From: Scatosoma sp964459515
Lineage (GTDB): Bacteria; Bacillota; Clostridia; Christensenellales; Borkfalkiaceae
NCBI GenBank assembly: GCA_964459515.1
Contig: CAYWML010000046.1
Coordinates: 1-11,784, forward strand
Reading direction: 5' to 3'
Length of the DNA stretch: 11,784 nt
Within the stretch, counting starts at the first letter, position 1; the number at the start of each line of letters is the position of its first letter. The position numbers and the translations under genes are program-made. The notes under the pieces are model-generated. The model saw only the letters and a list, made by a program, of their open reading frames with translations, ran no database searches and was not told the origin of the DNA. This document shows positions 1-7,288 of the stretch, piece after piece.

Positions 1-255
1 GTCGTATGCGAACGTGCCGAAATCGTAGCCGATATTTTTAATAATCGTACGCGCCGTCCGTTCGTAATCGACGTTCGCCGTCGTGGTCACTTCGCCCATG
101 ATCAACAGCGTATCGCTCGCCGCGGCGCACTCGATCGCCGCACGCGCCTGCGGATCTTTGCTTAAAATCGCGTCCAACAGCCCGTCGGAGATATTGTCGC
201 ATACCTTATCGGGATGACCTTCCGTGACGCTTTCACTGGTAAAAAACTTTTTCAT
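1..255 (-). CDS. metK: S-adenosylmethionine synthetase (methionine adenosyltransferase), N-terminal part
   Basis: The visible 85 codons start at an ATG (255-253) and run off the left edge, so the gene is partial only because of the window. The protein opens MKKFFTSESVTEGHPDKVCD, the classic MetK N-terminus; GHPDK (residues 13-17) is part of the ATP-binding site, and GEVTT further on belongs to the methionine/ATP-contacting segment of the family. The known reaction makes S-adenosylmethionine from methionine and ATP in the cytoplasm, as the homotetramer typical of the family. An AGAGGA ribosome binding site (complement of 264-269) sits 8 bases before the ATG. It is divergent from a radical SAM gene, which would use its product, but that is a very general link. 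No frameshift or odd residue is seen in the visible part. Identity is near certain. Confidence 0.97.
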   Translation of the reverse strand, partial: MKKFFTSESVTEGHPDKVCDNISDGLLDAILSKDPQARAAIECAAASDTLLIMGEVTTTANVDYERTARTIIKNIGYDFGTFAYD

Positions 256-338
256 GTAAAAAATCCTCTTTTTAACATAGTTATGTAATTTTTTGAAAAG
301 TACGCGACGGTCGGCTCGCCGCCACCTTTCGATTATTT

Positions 339-367
339 ATTATACTACCTTTTCCCCTGCTTGTCAA
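339..367 (-). promoter_or_regulatory. metK promoter (sigma-A type)
   Basis: Reading the minus strand, TTGACA (367-362) is followed after exactly 17 bases by TATAAT (344-339), a full consensus promoter. Transcription should begin near 332, giving a leader of about 75 bases before the metK ATG. The leader holds a small hairpin (304-309 pairing with 317-322). No SAM riboswitch class that I can recognise is visible, and the leader looks too short for SAM-I. Confidence 0.85.
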
Positions 368-392
368 CTTATTTCCGCGCCGCCTCACACGC

Positions 393-421
393 TTGCAAAA
401 TTTTTTTATACGTGCTATAAT
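393..421 (+). promoter_or_regulatory. Promoter of the radical SAM gene
   Basis: TTGCAA (393-398), a 17-base spacer and a perfect TATAAT (416-421) lie just upstream of the gene at 451. The expected transcription start (about 428) leaves a short leader with a consensus AGGAGG (441-446), 4 bases before the ATG. The -35 regions of this promoter and the divergent metK promoter are only about 25 bases apart. Confidence 0.75.
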
Positions 422-450
422 ATTGACAGCGTTCGATTAAAGGAGGCTTT

Positions 451-1326
451 ATGACGGAATTCGATTTACGGCGTTGCACGCTCTGCCCTGCGGAATGCGG
501 CGCGAACCGCCTGACAAGCGTCGGCGCGTGCGGCGTTTCGGGGTTGCGTATCGCAAAATACTATCTGCACCCCTTTGAAGAACCCTGCATTTCTTTTGCC
601 AAAGGCAGCGGCACGATTTTCTTCGTCGGTTGCAATCTGCGTTGCGCTTTTTGCCAAAATTACGAAGTTTCCCGTGCGAAACGCGGCAAAGAGATCTCTC
701 CGAAGGAGCTTGCGGATATTTTTCGGGAGCTGGAAAACAGAGGCGCAGAAAACATTTCCTTGGTCACGCCTACGCACGTCGTCCCATACCTGCTACGCGC
801 GTTTGACGTTTACAAGCCGAAAATCCCCGTCGTATACAACAGCGGCGGCTACGAAAAAATCGACGCGCTCCGCGCGATCGAACCGTACGTGGATATTTGG
901 CTGCCCGATATAAAATTTTACGACGGCGCGCTTTCTTCGAGGTACTTGGAAAAGCCCGATTATTTCGAGCACGCAAGCGAGGCAGTGCGCTTTATGGCAA
1001 ACAGCAAACCGCTTTCGATGACGGCGGACGGAAAAATGCTGTCGGGCACGATCGTGCGCCATCTCGTCATGCCTCTTTGCACGGGCGATTCCAAAGCGAT
1101 ATTGAAATGGTTTCGCCGAGAATTGCCCGAAACGACCTATCTCAGCCTGATGAGCCAATATACCCCTTTCGGGAAAATCGACGGCATGCCCGAACTGTCG
1201 CGAAAAATCACGCCGCGCGAATACGAAGCCGTCGTACAAACGGCGTTCGACCTCGGCATCGAAAGACTGTTCTTGCAGGAACGCGCATCGGGAAGTCAAG
1301 CGTATATCCCCGAATGGGATTTTTAA
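451..1326 (+). CDS. PflX-like radical SAM protein (pyruvate formate-lyase activating enzyme homologue)
   Basis: This 291-residue protein carries the radical SAM cluster motif C61-x3-C65-x2-C68 (in GCNLRCAFCQN), which binds a 4Fe-4S cluster and S-adenosylmethionine. An N-terminal cysteine set (C9, C12, C16 in CTLCPAECGANR, plus C27 in GACG) is characteristic of the PflX branch (COG1313) rather than of true PflA. PflA-type enzymes generate the glycyl radical on pyruvate formate-lyase; the PflX branch has no firmly assigned substrate. Length is normal for the family. The start is well fixed by AGGAGG and a good promoter. No glycyl radical enzyme lies next to it in this window, so the partner is unknown. 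Cytoplasmic, oxygen-sensitive chemistry is expected. The family is sure; the substrate is not. Confidence 0.9.
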   Translation: MTEFDLRRCTLCPAECGANRLTSVGACGVSGLRIAKYYLHPFEEPCISFAKGSGTIFFVGCNLRCAFCQNYEVSRAKRGKEISPKELADIFRELENRGAENISLVTPTHVVPYLLRAFDVYKPKIPVVYNSGGYEKIDALRAIEPYVDIWLPDIKFYDGALSSRYLEKPDYFEHASEAVRFMANSKPLSMTADGKMLSGTIVRHLVMPLCTGDSKAILKWFRRELPETTYLSLMSQYTPFGKIDGMPELSRKITPREYEAVVQTAFDLGIERLFLQERASGSQAYIPEWDF

Positions 1327-1524
1327 GACGAAGCCGCTATTTCCCGTCGGAAAGCCGCTCCACAAAACGAGCGATGCGCGCCGTCAAACGCGCGGCGCGC
1401 GGCGGCACGGCATAGACGATCTCTCGCTCTGCCCGACGGAGTTTTTGCAAAATTTTTTCTTCTTTTTTCATTACGATTACTATGCGCCGCAAGGCGCGCG
1501 CTTATTCTAACGCGAGGTGTTTTT
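1327..1524. other. Intergenic stretch with GC-rich hairpins
   Basis: About 200 bases separate the radical SAM gene from the ABC-F gene. Two hairpins are visible: an 8-bp perfect stem (1376-1383 with 1393-1400, 9-base loop), and a 5-bp stem closed by a GCAA tetraloop (1484-1488 with 1493-1497) just upstream of the ABC-F ribosome binding site. Neither is followed by a T-run. No strong promoter is evident; TTTTCT (1455-1460) with TACTAT (1478-1483) at 17-base spacing is a weak candidate. A 44-codon minus-strand frame (1471-1337) exists but has no ribosome binding site. Confidence 0.4.
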
Positions 1525-3429
1525 ATGCTGCTTTCGGCGGACAATTTACAATTCGGTTTCGACGGCGCAACGCTGCTCGAAAAAATCACCTTTTCCCTAA
1601 ACGAAGGGGACAGGGTTGGACTTATCGGTGCAAACGGTGAAGGCAAAACCACCCTCATTCGTCTGCTTTTGGGAGAACTGGAGGCGGAAAGCGGCACACT
1701 CTTCCGCAAAAACGGAATACGCGTCGGCTACCTTGCGCAAAACGGCGGCTACGACTCCGCCAACACCGTCAAAGCGGAAATGTTGGAAATCTTCGCCGAA
1801 GACGCGCGCGCCATAGCGGCTCTGCGCGAAATCGAACGCAAAATCTCGCTCTCCGAAGAGGGCACGGACGAATATCGCGCCCTCTCCGCGCGTTACGAAT
1901 CGCTAAATCGGCAAATCGCCGCGCGCGACAGCTATAACTACGAAATTCGCGTCAATACCGTCCTTAACGGCATGGGCTTCGAAAACGCCTACGATCAACC
2001 GATCGCCACCATGTCGGGCGGCGAAAAAACACGCTTGAAACTCTGCCGTTTGCTTCTCGAAGATCCCGAACTGCTGATCTTGGACGAGCCGACAAACCAC
2101 CTCGACATGAAAACGCTGTTCTGGCTGGAAGATTATCTTGCCGCCTATAAAAACAGCCTTCTCACCGTCTCGCACGACCGCTACTTCCTCGACAAAACGG
2201 TGAACCGCATTTACGAATTGGAGCATAAGCGGCTTAGCGTTTTCAAGGGAAATTACACGAAATACAAGCAACTGAAAGCGGAGAAAACGGCGCGGCTTTT
2301 GAAAGAATACGAAAAGCAGGAAGAGGAACGCGCGCGTATGCAGGAGTACGTCGATCGCAACCTCGTGCGCGCCTCCACCACGAAAATGGCGCAATCGCGA
2401 AGGTTAGCTCTCGAAAAAATGGAGCTCGTCGAAAAGCCGCTTTTGCCGCCCACGCCGCCGCGCTTCGTCTTTTCTTACGCGGAAAAGCCTTACGAAAACG
2501 TTTTGGAAGTGCGCGATTTCACCCTGACGGCAGGCGATAAAACGCTGCTGAAAAACGTCGAATTCGGGTTGAAACGCGGCGAAAAATGCGCCGTCGTCGG
2601 CGATAACGGCACGGGAAAATCCACCCTTTTGAAAACGCTTTTGCAAAATAAAAGCAACGCCGTGCGCTGGGGCAGGTTCGTCAAAACCGCCTATTACGAC
2701 CAAGAAAACGCAAACCTCGATCCCGAAAACACCGTCCTCGCCGAGCTGTGGGGCAGGCATATTTCTTGGGAGCAAACGCGCGTGCGCGGCATTCTCGCCC
2801 AAGCCAAATTAGAAGCCGAGGATATGGAGAAAAAAGTACGCGTTTTATCGGGCGGAGAACGCGCGAAGCTCGCCCTTGCCGTATTCGAATGCGAAGGCGG
2901 CAACGTGTTGCTCCTCGACGAGCCGACAAACCACCTCGATTTAGCCGCGCGCGAAAGCTTGGAAGCGGCTTTGCGCGCCTTCGACGGCACGGTACTGTTC
3001 GTTTCGCACGACCGATACTTCATCCGCGCCCTTGCCGATAAGGTGATTGAATTAAAAGGGCAGACCATAACCGAGTTTAAGGGTAGCTACGACGAATTTA
3101 ACGCCTATAAATCCGCCGAAAAGGAAACAAACAAGCAAAATGCCGTTCAACGCACACCTGCCCCCTCCGTTTCCGAAAAAGGCGAACAAAAAGACGGATA
3201 TTATCGCAGCAAGGAAGAACGCGCCGCCGACGCCAAACGCCGCACGCGCGTCAAAAAAATCGAAGAAGAAATTACGGCGTTGGAAACGGAAGAAGAAAGC
3301 GTAAACGCCGCTTTGTCCGACGTCGCGGTTACGGCGGATTACCGCTTGTTGCAGGAAAAATGCCGCCGCTTGGAAGAAATTAAAACACAACTCGACGCAC
3401 TTTACGCCGAATACGAAACGCTCTTATAA
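1525..3429 (+). CDS. ABC-F family ATPase (ribosome-associated translation factor)
   Basis: The 634-residue protein has two ATP-binding cassettes and no membrane segments, the ABC-F layout. Cassette 1: Walker A GANGEGKT (35-42), signature MSGGE (163-167), Walker B LLILDE (183-188), switch H217. Cassette 2: Walker A GDNGTGKS (359-366), signature LSGGE (441-445), Walker B LLLDE (462-466), switch H495. Residues 240-310 form the charged helical linker (PtIM) that reaches toward the peptidyl-transferase centre in known members. Residues 565-632 form a Uup-like C-terminal coiled coil. Members resolve stalled ribosomes or protect them from antibiotics; sequence alone does not tell which. With Uup/YdiF-like features a housekeeping role is more likely than resistance. 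GAGGTG (1514-1519) precedes the ATG. All catalytic residues are intact. Confidence 0.93.
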   Translation: MLLSADNLQFGFDGATLLEKITFSLNEGDRVGLIGANGEGKTTLIRLLLGELEAESGTLFRKNGIRVGYLAQNGGYDSANTVKAEMLEIFAEDARAIAALREIERKISLSEEGTDEYRALSARYESLNRQIAARDSYNYEIRVNTVLNGMGFENAYDQPIATMSGGEKTRLKLCRLLLEDPELLILDEPTNHLDMKTLFWLEDYLAAYKNSLLTVSHDRYFLDKTVNRIYELEHKRLSVFKGNYTKYKQLKAEKTARLLKEYEKQEEERARMQEYVDRNLVRASTTKMAQSRRLALEKMELVEKPLLPPTPPRFVFSYAEKPYENVLEVRDFTLTAGDKTLLKNVEFGLKRGEKCAVVGDNGTGKSTLLKTLLQNKSNAVRWGRFVKTAYYDQENANLDPENTVLAELWGRHISWEQTRVRGILAQAKLEAEDMEKKVRVLSGGERAKLALAVFECEGGNVLLLDEPTNHLDLAARESLEAALRAFDGTVLFVSHDRYFIRALADKVIELKGQTITEFKGSYDEFNAYKSAEKETNKQNAVQRTPAPSVSEKGEQKDGYYRSKEERAADAKRRTRVKKIEEEITALETEEESVNAALSDVAVTADYRLLQEKCRRLEEIKTQLDALYAEYETLL

Positions 3430-3430
3430 A

Positions 3431-3455
3431 TTCCGTACGGAAGATTTTTGTTTTT
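3431..3455 (+). terminator. Possible weak terminator after the ABC-F gene
   Basis: One base after the stop codon a 12-base perfect palindrome (TTCCGTACGGAA, 3431-3442) is followed by TTTTTGTTTTT. The stem is short, so termination would be weak. The next gene's promoter begins six bases later. Confidence 0.4.
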
Positions 3456-3460
3456 CCCTC

Positions 3461-3489
3461 TTGACAAACAGCCGATCGCGTGCTATACT
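3461..3489 (+). promoter_or_regulatory. Promoter of the SPFH gene
   Basis: TTGACA (3461-3466), 17-base spacer, TATACT (3484-3489). The downstream GGAGG (3511-3515) lies 5 bases before the ATG at 3521. This is one of the strongest promoters in the window and makes the SPFH gene an independent transcription unit. Confidence 0.87.
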
Positions 3490-3520
3490 ATTTACAGAAT
3501 AAAATACTTCGGAGGTCGTT

Positions 3521-4519
3521 ATGCAAGAAATCATTTTGGATAAAAACAAAAAAGGCATGTTGGTATTGTTTATCTGCGTCACCTTAGAGCTCCTTTCCCT
3601 TATCGGCATGCTCATCGCCGCAGCGGGAGGCGCAATCGTCGGTTTCGTCCTGCTCCTGCTGCTTTTCTGTATCGCATGGATACCCCTGCTCGGTCTGCGC
3701 GTGTTAAAGCCGCAAGAGGCGCTCGTTTTGACGCTGTTCGGCAAATACATAGGCACGCTGAAAGGCGAGGGCTTTTATTGGATCAATCCCTTTTGCGTGG
3801 CGGTGAACCCTGCGGCGCAAACAAAACTGAACCAAAGCGGCGACGTCGGCAACACACCTGCCCCTGCCGCGAATAACGAGCTGAAAATTTCTCTTTCTAT
3901 CCCGAGCAAGAAAATTTCCTTAAAGATTATGACGCTCAACAACAATCGGCAAAAGATCAACGATTGTTTAGGCAACCCCGTCGAAATCGGCATTGCCGTC
4001 ATGTGGCGCGTGGTAGACACGGCGAAAGCGGTGTTCCGCGTGGACAATTATAAGGAATATCTTTCGTTACAATGCGACAGCGCGTTGCGCAACATCGTAC
4101 GACTGTACCCCTACGACTCCGCCCCCGGAATCGATACGACGGGCGACGGCATCGACGACGACGGCAGCCTGCGCGGTTCGAGCGAAGTCGTAGCCACGCG
4201 CATTCGCGAAGAAATTCAAAAGTGTGTGAAAGAAGCCGGCATCGAGATTTTGGAAGCGCGTATCACGCACCTTGCCTACGCCCCCGAAATTGCCGCGGTC
4301 ATGTTGCAACGGCAACAAGCTTCGGCGATTATCGACGCGCGGAAAATGATCGTAGACGGCGCGGTGGGCATGGTGGAAATGGCATTGGAACGGCTCAGCG
4401 AAAAACAAACCGTACAGCTCGACGAAGATCGCAAGGCGGCAATGGTTTCCAATCTTTTAGTGGTGCTTTGCGGCAATCGCGACGCGCAACCCGTCGTCAA
4501 CACGAACAATTCTCGCTAA
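3521..4519 (+). CDS. SPFH/band-7 domain membrane protein
   Basis: The 332-residue protein starts with two hydrophobic segments (about residues 13-33 and 35-57) that should anchor it in the cytoplasmic membrane. A band-7 (SPFH, stomatin/flotillin-like) domain follows, from about residue 60: VLKPQEALVLTLFGKYIGT with KGEGFYWINPF is typical of its first strands. The helical part continues to about residue 310 and ends in a short polar tail. SPFH proteins assemble into large ring-like membrane scaffolds that organise microdomains or regulate membrane proteases; this subgroup, with two N-terminal helices, has no established role. There is no NfeD-like or FtsH gene next door, so no partner is suggested. 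It has its own promoter and terminator, so it is probably monocistronic. The family call is firm; the function is open. Confidence 0.9.
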   Translation: MQEIILDKNKKGMLVLFICVTLELLSLIGMLIAAAGGAIVGFVLLLLLFCIAWIPLLGLRVLKPQEALVLTLFGKYIGTLKGEGFYWINPFCVAVNPAAQTKLNQSGDVGNTPAPAANNELKISLSIPSKKISLKIMTLNNNRQKINDCLGNPVEIGIAVMWRVVDTAKAVFRVDNYKEYLSLQCDSALRNIVRLYPYDSAPGIDTTGDGIDDDGSLRGSSEVVATRIREEIQKCVKEAGIEILEARITHLAYAPEIAAVMLQRQQASAIIDARKMIVDGAVGMVEMALERLSEKQTVQLDEDRKAAMVSNLLVVLCGNRDAQPVVNTNNSR

Positions 4520-4536
4520 AAACCGTACAATAAGTT

Positions 4537-4572
4537 CGCGGCTTTGCGCATTTTGCACAAAGCCGCGTTTTT
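4537..4572 (+). terminator. Intrinsic terminator of the SPFH gene
   Basis: A perfect 10-bp stem (CGCGGCTTTG at 4537-4546 with CAAAGCCGCG at 4558-4567, 11-base loop) is followed directly by TTTTT. It lies 17 bases beyond the stop codon. Confidence 0.9.
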
Positions 4573-4649
4573 ACACCCCCGTCATTACACACCCCACGGA
4601 ACGCCCCCCAAAACCCGTCGTTGCCGATACACAAAACGCTCCCAAAGCT

Positions 4650-4702
4650 CGTCCTTGCGAGGCGCGCATGCACCGCGGCAACCTCCGCCGTCAGGCGGAA
4701 AC
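4650..4702 (+). repeat. Palindromic repeat family, degenerate left-half unit 1
   Basis: This unit starts CGTCCTTGCGAGGCGCG and ends with the small hairpin CCGCC-GTCA-GGCGG followed by AAAC. It matches the left halves of the full copies further on but lacks any right half, and it is the most diverged copy. It probably no longer folds in its first stem. Confidence 0.75.
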
Positions 4703-4708
4703 AATGCT

Positions 4709-4768
4709 CGTCATTGCGAAGGAGCGCGGCTCGCGCGACTGCGGCAATCTCCGCCGTCAGGCGGAAAC
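4709..4768 (+). repeat. Palindromic repeat family, left-half unit 2
   Basis: The unit begins CGTCATTGCGAAGGAGC, contains the stem-loop GCGCG-GCT-CGCGC, then GCGGCAATCT, and ends with the stem CCGCC-GTCA-GGCGG and AAAC. It has no right half; the next unit starts 8 bases later. Together with unit 1 and the full copy it forms a short tandem array of left halves. Confidence 0.85.
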
Positions 4769-4775
4769 ATGCGCC

Positions 4776-4918
4776 CGTCATTGCGAAGGAGCGCGGCACG
4801 CGCGACTGCGGCAATCTCGCCGATAGGCGAAAACGGGGCTGGTTTTCGTGCTTGCGTTCCGCGGCAAGCCGCAGGCTTGCCGCGAGATTATCGCGTCGCT
4901 TCGCTCCTCGTAATGACG
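4776..4918 (+). repeat. Palindromic repeat family, full-length copy 1 (143 bp)
   Basis: The left end is CGTCATTGCGAAGGAGC and the right end GCTCCTCGTAATGACG, imperfect terminal inverted repeats (one mismatch and one indel). Inside are the stem GCGCG-GCA-CGCGC, the stem TCGCC-GATA-GGCGA, and a perfect 11-bp hairpin (4860-4870 with 4874-4884, loop GCA). There is no coding capacity, so it would be non-autonomous if mobile. It sits between the terminators of two convergent genes. Confidence 0.9.
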
Positions 4919-4929
4919 GGGCGAAAACG

Positions 4930-4967
4930 AAAAAAGCGGCTTTGCGCAAAAATCGGCAAAGCCGCCG
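4930..4967 (-). terminator. Intrinsic terminator of the LRR lipoprotein gene (bidirectional)
   Basis: On the minus strand, 15 bases after the lipoprotein stop, a perfect 10-bp stem (4965-4956 with 4945-4936, loop of 10) is followed by six T residues (4935-4930). The plus-strand reading also ends in TTTTT (4968-4972), so it could stop transcription from either side. Confidence 0.88.
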
Positions 4968-4980
4968 TTTTTCCATTCAA

Positions 4981-7167
4981 TTACCACTTCGTCGCTACGC
5001 CGTCTACGTAATGCCAATAGTTACCCTCTTCCGTCGGCTGTTTTTCGCTGTAATAATACCGCATAACGTCGGTTATACCCGAATAGGCACTATCCATTTC
5101 ATTCCACTCGCTTTCCGTGCCGTGATAATATACGGTTTCCAAATTCTCGCAACCGCTAAATGCCATTTGTCCGATACTTTTCACACCGCTACCGACAACC
5201 ACGCTCTTCAAACCGCTACAAAATTCAAAAGCATTTTCGCCGATATATTGCACGTTATCGGGAATAGCTATAGTTTCTATCCCGACGCAAGAAGCAAACG
5301 CAGAAGAACCGATGCTCGTCACTTTTGCCCCGATTTTCACGCTCGTCAAATCGGCACAATTACGAAATGCCATAGCAGCGATAGACTTCACTTTATCGGG
5401 AATTATCAGCTCGGTGAGAAGTTCCTCGTTCAAATATATTTTTTTCGTCTTTACATCGTCGCCGTCTTTCATAAGCGAGCCCAACCCATTTATGTCGCAC
5501 CAAGCGGTTAAATCCGTAATATAGATATTTTCCAAATTAACGCACCCATCAAACGCATATAAGCCAATTGCGAGCAAACTTTTAGGAACGTGCACGCTCG
5601 TTAGATTTTTACAATCAGCGAATGCGTTGTAACCGATCTCTTTCACCGTATCGGAAATCTGCAAAATCGACAAAGCCGCACACCCGTCAAACGCATGCGG
5701 ATAAATCGCCGTTACGCCGTCGGGAACGGTAAACGATTTGTCCGTTTTTCCGACTGCGTATTTTATAAGATTTTTTCCGCTGCTACTGTATAAATTCCCG
5801 TCTACCGATTTATATTTCTTATTATTTTCCGAAACGATTATGCTCGATAAACTACTGCAACCGCAAAATGCCTTATCGTCAATCGAAGTCACACTGTCGG
5901 GGAGTTCGATACACGCCAAGCCGCTGCAACCCTTGAACGCCTCTTCCACGACAGTCTCTCCCGAAGTAAGGATCACCTTTTTCAAGGATAAAGGCACGCA
6001 TTTCGCATAGTCCTCCTCGCCGTACGGAGCAAAAAGTCCTCCGAGGCTCGCGCAAAATGTGCTATGATTCTCGCCGTACCCGATAAACGGCAAAGTTATT
6101 TCTTCCAAACCGTCGCAACCGACAAACGCATTATCGATGCTCGTCACACTGTCGGGGATTTCAACACTCGTTAAACCGTTACAATCCGAGAATGCACTCG
6201 ATTCGATCGTCGTCACGCCGTCGGGAATTTCGACGCTCGTTAAACTACTACACCCCGCAAACACGCTGTATTCGATACTCGTCAGGCTGTCGGGTATTAC
6301 CACACTCGTCAAACTGCTACATTCATAGAACGCACTATCACCGATACTCGTTAAACCGTCGGGGAGTTCGATACTCGCTAAACTGCTGCACCCATAAAAC
6401 GCACCATAACCGATACTCGTCACACTGTTCGGAATTTCAACGCTCGTTAAACTACTACAAAGATTAAATACATTGCTTGCAATGCTCGTCACCGTCGACG
6501 GCATCTCTACACTTTCCAAATCGGTACAACATTGGAATGCAGTCGCCCCGATACTCGTCACGCCGTCGGGAATTTCGATACTCGTTAAACCGCTACAGTT
6601 ATCAAACGCAAAATCACCGATACTCGTCACCCCGTCGGAAATTTCGATACTTTTCAACCTTTCGCCGTAGGAAAACGCACCGAAGGTAATACTCGTTACG
6701 CCGTCGGGAATCGTGAATTCCATTGCCTGCTTACCGCTCGCATATCGCACGAGTTCCGTTCCGTCTTTACTGTATAAATCCCCGTCCACCGATTTGTATT
6801 TTGCGTTATTTTCCGCAACGACGATATTTTTCAAACAACGGCAAGAAGACAATGCACTGCCGATATCCGTCACACTGTCGGGGATAATTATTTCCGTCAA
6901 ATTCTCTCCACAGGAGGCGAAAGCTTCTTTATCGATAGCCGTAACGGGCACGCCGTTATACGTCGAAAGAATTTCCGCTTTACTGCTCCAACCATAATAC
7001 TCGGAAACGTACGCCGATTGCCCGTCCTCGGCAAGCGTGTATCCCAACGTTTCGGTTACCATCGGATCGTCCTCGACCGCGTCCTTGCACGCCGAAACAC
7101 CAACCGCAAGCATTGCGCTCGCCGCGATTGCCAATACGCCGAAAAGCATTTTTTTGAACTTTTTCAT
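4981..7167 (-). CDS. BspA-like leucine-rich-repeat surface lipoprotein
   Basis: The 728-residue protein begins with a lipoprotein signal peptide: basic MKKFKK, a hydrophobic stretch, then the lipobox VSAC with C27 as the likely lipidated residue. It should be anchored outside the cytoplasmic membrane. From about residue 75 to 680 it is built of LRR_5 (BspA/TpLRR) units of about 23 residues, such as LTSVEIPDGVTSI followed by an aromatic/Ala-Phe segment and a C-S/N-G/S turn. Two related inserts, KYKSVDG(D/N)LYS with a following beta strand (residues 124-160 and 451-488), split the array. The C-terminus GNYWHYVDGVATKW is a recurrent ending in clostridial BspA proteins. No sortase motif or enzyme domain is seen. 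Members of the family bind host proteins or other bacteria; the ligand here is unknown. AAGGAGG (complement of 7175-7181) fixes the start. Confidence 0.92.
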   Translation of the reverse strand: MKKFKKMLFGVLAIAASAMLAVGVSACKDAVEDDPMVTETLGYTLAEDGQSAYVSEYYGWSSKAEILSTYNGVPVTAIDKEAFASCGENLTEIIIPDSVTDIGSALSSCRCLKNIVVAENNAKYKSVDGDLYSKDGTELVRYASGKQAMEFTIPDGVTSITFGAFSYGERLKSIEISDGVTSIGDFAFDNCSGLTSIEIPDGVTSIGATAFQCCTDLESVEMPSTVTSIASNVFNLCSSLTSVEIPNSVTSIGYGAFYGCSSLASIELPDGLTSIGDSAFYECSSLTSVVIPDSLTSIEYSVFAGCSSLTSVEIPDGVTTIESSAFSDCNGLTSVEIPDSVTSIDNAFVGCDGLEEITLPFIGYGENHSTFCASLGGLFAPYGEEDYAKCVPLSLKKVILTSGETVVEEAFKGCSGLACIELPDSVTSIDDKAFCGCSSLSSIIVSENNKKYKSVDGNLYSSSGKNLIKYAVGKTDKSFTVPDGVTAIYPHAFDGCAALSILQISDTVKEIGYNAFADCKNLTSVHVPKSLLAIGLYAFDGCVNLENIYITDLTAWCDINGLGSLMKDGDDVKTKKIYLNEELLTELIIPDKVKSIAAMAFRNCADLTSVKIGAKVTSIGSSAFASCVGIETIAIPDNVQYIGENAFEFCSGLKSVVVGSGVKSIGQMAFSGCENLETVYYHGTESEWNEMDSAYSGITDVMRYYYSEKQPTEEGNYWHYVDGVATKW

Positions 7168-7200
7168 GTTTTTGCCTCCTTAATTTTCAAGCTTCTTTTT

Positions 7201-7252
7201 TTTGCCGCGCGTTCCTATATACGTTTTTCACTATATAGGAACGCGCGGCAAA
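7201..7252 (-). repeat. Perfect 21-bp inverted repeat in the LRR gene leader
   Basis: Arms 7201-7221 and 7232-7252 are exact reverse complements, separated by a 10-base loop (7222-7231). In the lipoprotein mRNA this makes a very stable hairpin about 20 bases before the ribosome binding site. On the minus strand it is followed by A residues, not T residues, so it is not a normal intrinsic terminator; neither does the plus strand give one. Confidence 0.9.
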
Positions 7253-7271
7253 TCACCCCATGGGGTGATTT
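7250..7271. promoter_or_regulatory. Perfect 22-bp palindrome at the start of the LRR gene leader (possible operator)
   Basis: AAATCACCCCA followed by its exact reverse complement gives two-fold symmetry with no spacer. It lies about 10 bases inside the predicted transcript, just after the start site and abutting the larger inverted repeat. The position and symmetry suit a dimeric repressor's operator, but an RNA or DNA hairpin is equally possible. Confidence 0.5.
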
Positions 7272-7288
7272 AAGCCGATCACATATTT

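Noticed and set aside
1337..1471. 44-codon minus-strand frame (MKKEEKILQKLRRAEREIVY...) between the radical SAM and ABC-F genes
   Set aside because: The composition is protein-like, but no ribosome binding site or promoter precedes the ATG and the frame overlaps a GC-rich hairpin. Not enough to call a gene.
4650..4918. Possible CRISPR array
   Set aside because: The repeated units are 53-67 bases with only 6-8 bases between them and are imperfect palindromes with internal hairpins. There are no spacers and no cas genes.
4621..5511. Long plus-strand frame across the repeat array into the LRR gene
   Set aside because: It is read through palindromic repeats and then antisense to a clear LRR lipoprotein gene; there is no ribosome binding site and the composition is not protein-like.
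7201..7252. The 21-bp inverted repeat as an invertible promoter (phase switch)
   Set aside because: The arms are only 10 bases apart, too close to flip a promoter, and the promoter lies outside them.
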